From Allohoeflea poritis (GTDB lineage: Bacteria; Pseudomonadota; Alphaproteobacteria; Rhizobiales; Rhizobiaceae), in contig NZ_JAPJZH010000001.1 in NCBI RefSeq assembly GCF_027889715.1, positions 248,001 to 312,000 of the forward strand: a stretch of DNA of 64,000 nucleotides, in the 5' to 3' direction. The position numbers and the translations under genes were made by a program. Shown piece after piece: positions 61,288 through 64,000 of this stretch. Positions within the stretch are counted from its first letter, which is position 1; each line of letters opens with the position of its first letter. The notes beneath the pieces were generated by a model. The model was not told the DNA's origin. It did not search any database and worked only from the letters and a program-made list of their open reading frames with translations.

Positions 61288-61312
61288 CTATTGTTCCCTT
61301 TTTGTTCTACTA
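61288..61312 (-). promoter_or_regulatory. LexA operator, site 10, head of the whole island operon
   Basis: GTTC-CCTTTTT-GTTC at 61293-61307. A less perfect context than the other sites (TTGGTA-like -35). It sits upstream of the effector, lipoprotein, terminase and following structural genes, so it may control particle production itself. Confidence 0.72.
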
Positions 61313-61485
61313 CCAATAGGTTATTTCGAACAACATTGCAACTCCTCGATTTCTAATGGATGCACAGACATTTGGCCATGTCATTTGACGACTGCATGCC
61401 AAAGGCGCAGCACAAATTCGATGTAACCGTTTGAATTTTTTCAGATTAACCTGCGCCCGACATTCGGATCTCTACCGTGTAGCAG

Positions 61486-62313
61486 CTACCGCGTCCTGCT
61501 CTCCATCAGCCTCCTCGCTTCCGCATCCGGCAGCGCTTCCACCGCGTAGGTGAATGTGCCCCTTTCCCGCACCTCGTTGGCGGCGCGGATCAAGCCGCCG
61601 AGCGCGGCCCTGGCGAAGGAGCCGCCGACGCTGATGCGCTTGACGCCGGCCCTTTCGAGTTGCGCAACGGACCAGGTTGGCCCCGAAAGCCCCATAACGA
61701 CGTTGACCGGCTTCGACACGGAAGCGCAGACCAGCCGGATTGACTCAAGATCCGGGAGGCCGGGCGCATAAAGCACATCGGCGCCCGCCTCCTCGAAGGC
61801 CTGCAGCCGGCGGATCGTGTCATCCAGATCGGGGCGGCGGTAAAGAAAATTCTCGGATCGTGCCGTCAAGAGGAAAGGCAGGTCCCTCGCCGCTTCGGCA
61901 GCGGCGGCAATCCGCTCCACTGCATGGGAAAACGCGTGGATCGGGCTGCCGGTCTCGCCCGTCGCATCCTCGATGGAGCCGCCCACAAGGCCGGCTTCAC
62001 TGGCCAGACGAATTGTTTCGGCGCAGTCCTCCGGCCGGTCGCCGAATCCCCCTTCGAGATCGGCAGATACAGGCAGCTTGGTCGCCGCTACGATCTCGCG
62101 GGCATTTTCAAGAGCCATCTCGCGCGATATCGCCGCCGTTCCGTCGCATCGGCCCATTGCAAATGCAAGGCCCGCCGATGTTGTCGCCAGCGCCTCGAAG
62201 CCGAGTGTTTCCAATATGATGGCCGTGCCGGCATTCCACGGATTGGGGATCACGAAAGCCCCCTCTCCTTCGTGCAGCGCCTTGAAGGTTTCGAATTTTG
62301 CGTTCCTGTCCAT
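61486..62313 (-). CDS. Isocitrate lyase/PEP mutase family enzyme
   Basis: A 275-residue TIM-barrel enzyme: FVIPNPWNAGTAIILETLGF, TTSAGLAFAMG, VSADLEGGFGD and GSIEDATGETG. It belongs to the PEP-mutase-like group of oxaloacetate/methylisocitrate-type C-C lyases; substrate unknown. GGGAGATCAGCTG precedes the chosen ATG. First host gene right of the phage island. Confidence 0.85.
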   Translation of the reverse strand: MDRNAKFETFKALHEGEGAFVIPNPWNAGTAIILETLGFEALATTSAGLAFAMGRCDGTAAISREMALENAREIVAATKLPVSADLEGGFGDRPEDCAETIRLASEAGLVGGSIEDATGETGSPIHAFSHAVERIAAAAEAARDLPFLLTARSENFLYRRPDLDDTIRRLQAFEEAGADVLYAPGLPDLESIRLVCASVSKPVNVVMGLSGPTWSVAQLERAGVKRISVGGSFARAALGGLIRAANEVRERGTFTYAVEALPDAEARRLMESRTR

Positions 62314-62566
62314 CAGCTGATCTCCCTCGGCAACCATCAATGGAACATATAGTGAACATACGCAAGTGCCGGTTTTGGTTTTCCTGTCGTATTTCTGTAA
62401 ATTTTTTCCCGTGAGTACAGCTGCAATGCCAGCAGGCCGTCGCCTGAATGTGTCCCAAAATCACTATGGCGCGGCATCCGGTCGGGCGGGCGCTTCCACC
62501 GCATTGAGTTTTTGCCGGAAATGAGCAAGCCTCTTTACGGCACCTGTAGTCGGACCGGGCGGTTTC

Positions 62567-63214
62567 ATGGATTGGTTTGATATCATCACACAGCTTCGCG
62601 ACATGATCGGTCGCGCCCTGTGGTTTGACCCGACCGTCTATGACACGGCGACCATGGACGACCGCACCCGGTTCGTTTCGACCATGGTCGTCTTTCTGGC
62701 GGGCATGTCGCTTTTGCTGGGCCAGTGCTTTGCGCTCTTTCTCGTGTCGGCATCGCCGGTCGGCTTTATCCTGGGTCTGATCTTCAGCGGCGTTTCGCTG
62801 ACCGTGCGGCTCGGAACGTGGGTATCCTGTTCCGTGCTTTCCGCCGCCATCATATTCGGCGTCGTGACCGCACCATGGAATTTCATATCGGTCATATTCG
62901 TCGCCACCGCGCCGCTCGTCTTCGGCTTCCTGGCGGTCCTGCCGAGCATCGGCATCGTCATTTCGTATATACTCTACGGCTGGACGTGCCTGACCATGAT
63001 GTACGGGCTTTTCTACGGCGCGCAGGTTCCCTTTCTCCCCGGCGCCGTGTGCATGCTTTCGGGCTGGGTTGCGATCTCGTTGCTTGAACGGATGTTCTTC
63101 ACCAAAAGCAGCGCCGCGCAAAGCGGCGGCTTTCTCTTTGCCAGCCGTCAGCTTTCGCGCTTCACATCCGACCAGGTTCTGGAATTCGTCAAGCAAAGGG
63201 TCCGCAACCGATGA
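62567..63214 (+). CDS. Polytopic membrane protein
   Basis: A 215-residue protein with about five membrane segments (VSTMVVFLAGMSLLLGQCFA through GLFYGAQVPFLPGAVCMLSG) and a cytoplasmic C-terminal helix. No family recognised. Its stop overlaps the start of the next gene (ATGA), so the two are coupled and probably act together. Confidence 0.7.
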   Translation: MDWFDIITQLRDMIGRALWFDPTVYDTATMDDRTRFVSTMVVFLAGMSLLLGQCFALFLVSASPVGFILGLIFSGVSLTVRLGTWVSCSVLSAAIIFGVVTAPWNFISVIFVATAPLVFGFLAVLPSIGIVISYILYGWTCLTMMYGLFYGAQVPFLPGAVCMLSGWVAISLLERMFFTKSSAAQSGGFLFASRQLSRFTSDQVLEFVKQRVRNR

Positions 63215-64000
63215 CCGATATCCAGCAGTTGCTGTTCGGGGCGTTCCTCATTGCCAGCGTGATGCTGTTCGTCGCGTTGATCACCGCCCCTTTCGAGGCG
63301 ATGACCTGGTGGTCGCGCTGGACCGCCGGGCCGGACGAGGATGTGGACGACGAAAATCACCGTGCTCGCGCGATGATGCCGGATGAAAGCCGCCTGGCGG
63401 AAACGAAAGCGGTGGTGTTTTACGTGACAGGCATCGGCACGATCACCGGCGAACGGCATCCGAAGCTGGAGCAGCATTTCCTCGACGAGCTCAAGCTTCG
63501 CTTGCCCTATGTGACCGTCATCGAGGATTTTTTCCCCTATTCGCCAGCCGGCATTCCGCTGACCGGTCAGCGTATCTTCGCCCGCTTCTGGCGGTTCTCC
63601 GGACGGCACCGTGCGTTCGTCACGCAAAACCTCATCCGCCTGCGCAACATGTTCCAGGTTCTGGTCGCTGCCGACGGGCGTTACGGACCGATCTACAGTG
63701 CCGGCACCTTCCGCATCATACGGGAGAAACTTCTGGAAAACGGCCATGCGCCGCAGTCGCACCAGCCCGTCATCCTGCTCGGCTATAGCGGCGGCGCGGA
63801 AATCTCGCTGGGCGCTGCGCCGTTCCTGCATGGCGCGTTTCAAAGCCGCCTCACGCTGCTCTCGCTCGGCGGCGTGCTTTCCTCGCACGCCGGCATCGCA
63901 TCGCTCAACCGCATCGTCCATCTGGAGGGCTCGACGGACCGCGTTTCCCGGATAAGCGGCCTGTTCTTCGTCCACCGGTGGCGGATCTTTGGCTCCTCCT
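63211..64000 (+). CDS. Alpha/beta-hydrolase-like protein, partial
   Basis: At least 263 residues; the gene continues past the window. An N-terminal membrane helix (LFGAFLIASVMLFVALITAP) is followed by a hydrolase-like domain with the nucleophile elbow LLGYSGGAEISLG (GxSxG). The substrate is unknown. Strong coupling to the preceding membrane-protein gene. Confidence 0.65.
   Translation, partial: MTDIQQLLFGAFLIASVMLFVALITAPFEAMTWWSRWTAGPDEDVDDENHRARAMMPDESRLAETKAVVFYVTGIGTITGERHPKLEQHFLDELKLRLPYVTVIEDFFPYSPAGIPLTGQRIFARFWRFSGRHRAFVTQNLIRLRNMFQVLVAADGRYGPIYSAGTFRIIREKLLENGHAPQSHQPVILLGYSGGAEISLGAAPFLHGAFQSRLTLLSLGGVLSSHAGIASLNRIVHLEGSTDRVSRISGLFFVHRWRIFGSS

Noticed and set aside
18041-61312. 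Ordinary complete temperate prophage
   Set aside because: No integrase, repressor, replication or regulatory genes and no flanking tRNA or obvious attachment repeats were seen; LexA boxes replace phage control. A decayed prophage remains possible.
1-64000. tRNA or rRNA genes
   Set aside because: No cloverleaf or rRNA-like sequence was recognised by eye in either strand; a tRNA finder would be needed to exclude one.

Overview
ORGANISM. The window looks like the chromosome of a Hyphomicrobiales (Rhizobiales) alphaproteobacterium. The first 14 kb, all on the minus strand, are the conserved alphaproteobacterial block rpsB-tsf-pyrH-frr-uppS-cdsA-rseP-bamA-lpxD-fabZ-lpxA-lpxI-lpxB, with LpxI rather than LpxH, a long acidic tail on ribosomal protein S2, and an EipB-type periplasmic protein nearby. 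Host genes resume after about 61.4 kb.

LAYOUT. 1-12.3 kb: envelope, lipid A and translation block. 12.5-18.0 kb: Nudix hydrolase, EipB, RidA, glycerophosphodiesterase, FemAB-like acyltransferase, CAP protein and YHYH protein. 18.0-61.3 kb: a podovirus-type particle island read almost entirely leftward. In transcription order it runs small and large terminase, acetyltransferase-like protein, a small pre-portal protein, portal, Bbp19-like protein, scaffold remnant, major capsid, two small proteins, tail tubular A and B, internal virion proteins, tail fibre, surface-sugar genes, GH19 endolysin, holins and a spanin-like protein. I see no integrase, excisionase, phage repressor, replication gene or phage RNA polymerase. 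61.5-64 kb: PEP-mutase-like enzyme, a membrane protein and a partial alpha/beta hydrolase.

MAIN FINDING. Three places in the structural operon (before the terminase, between terminase and portal, and between the Bbp19-like gene and the scaffold) hold small cassettes. A typical cassette has a promoter with GTTC-N7-GTTC in its spacer, the alphaproteobacterial LexA operator; then one or two small secreted, lipoprotein or membrane proteins; then a larger protein with an enzyme-like or unknown N-terminal domain. These domains include a lytic-transglycosylase-like domain, a phage-tail lysozyme and HExxH metallopeptidases. Six of the larger proteins end in the same tail of about 60 residues, with motifs LLSGDL, SPNLLRMLMGG and VPRVKGxTRL. 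Ten LexA boxes are present. I read this as an SOS-induced, phage-derived particle that may load and deliver tagged antibacterial effectors, with immunity proteins encoded beside them. Sequence families and layout support this; no function is proved.

OTHER POINTS. Four tandem short plus-strand genes (49.1-49.8 kb) have the YxxPxV-x3-G leader of lasso-type RiPP precursors, with no maturation enzymes in the window. A 1.5 kb gene-free stretch (27.2-28.8 kb) holds repeated hairpin modules whose stems covary, suggesting an unrecognised large structured RNA. Several cassettes are decayed: one lysozyme-tag gene is cut by two in-frame stops, another effector has a frameshift and a stop, and the scaffold gene is truncated or frameshifted. 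A GH19 endolysin gene is duplicated around a glycosyltransferase block.
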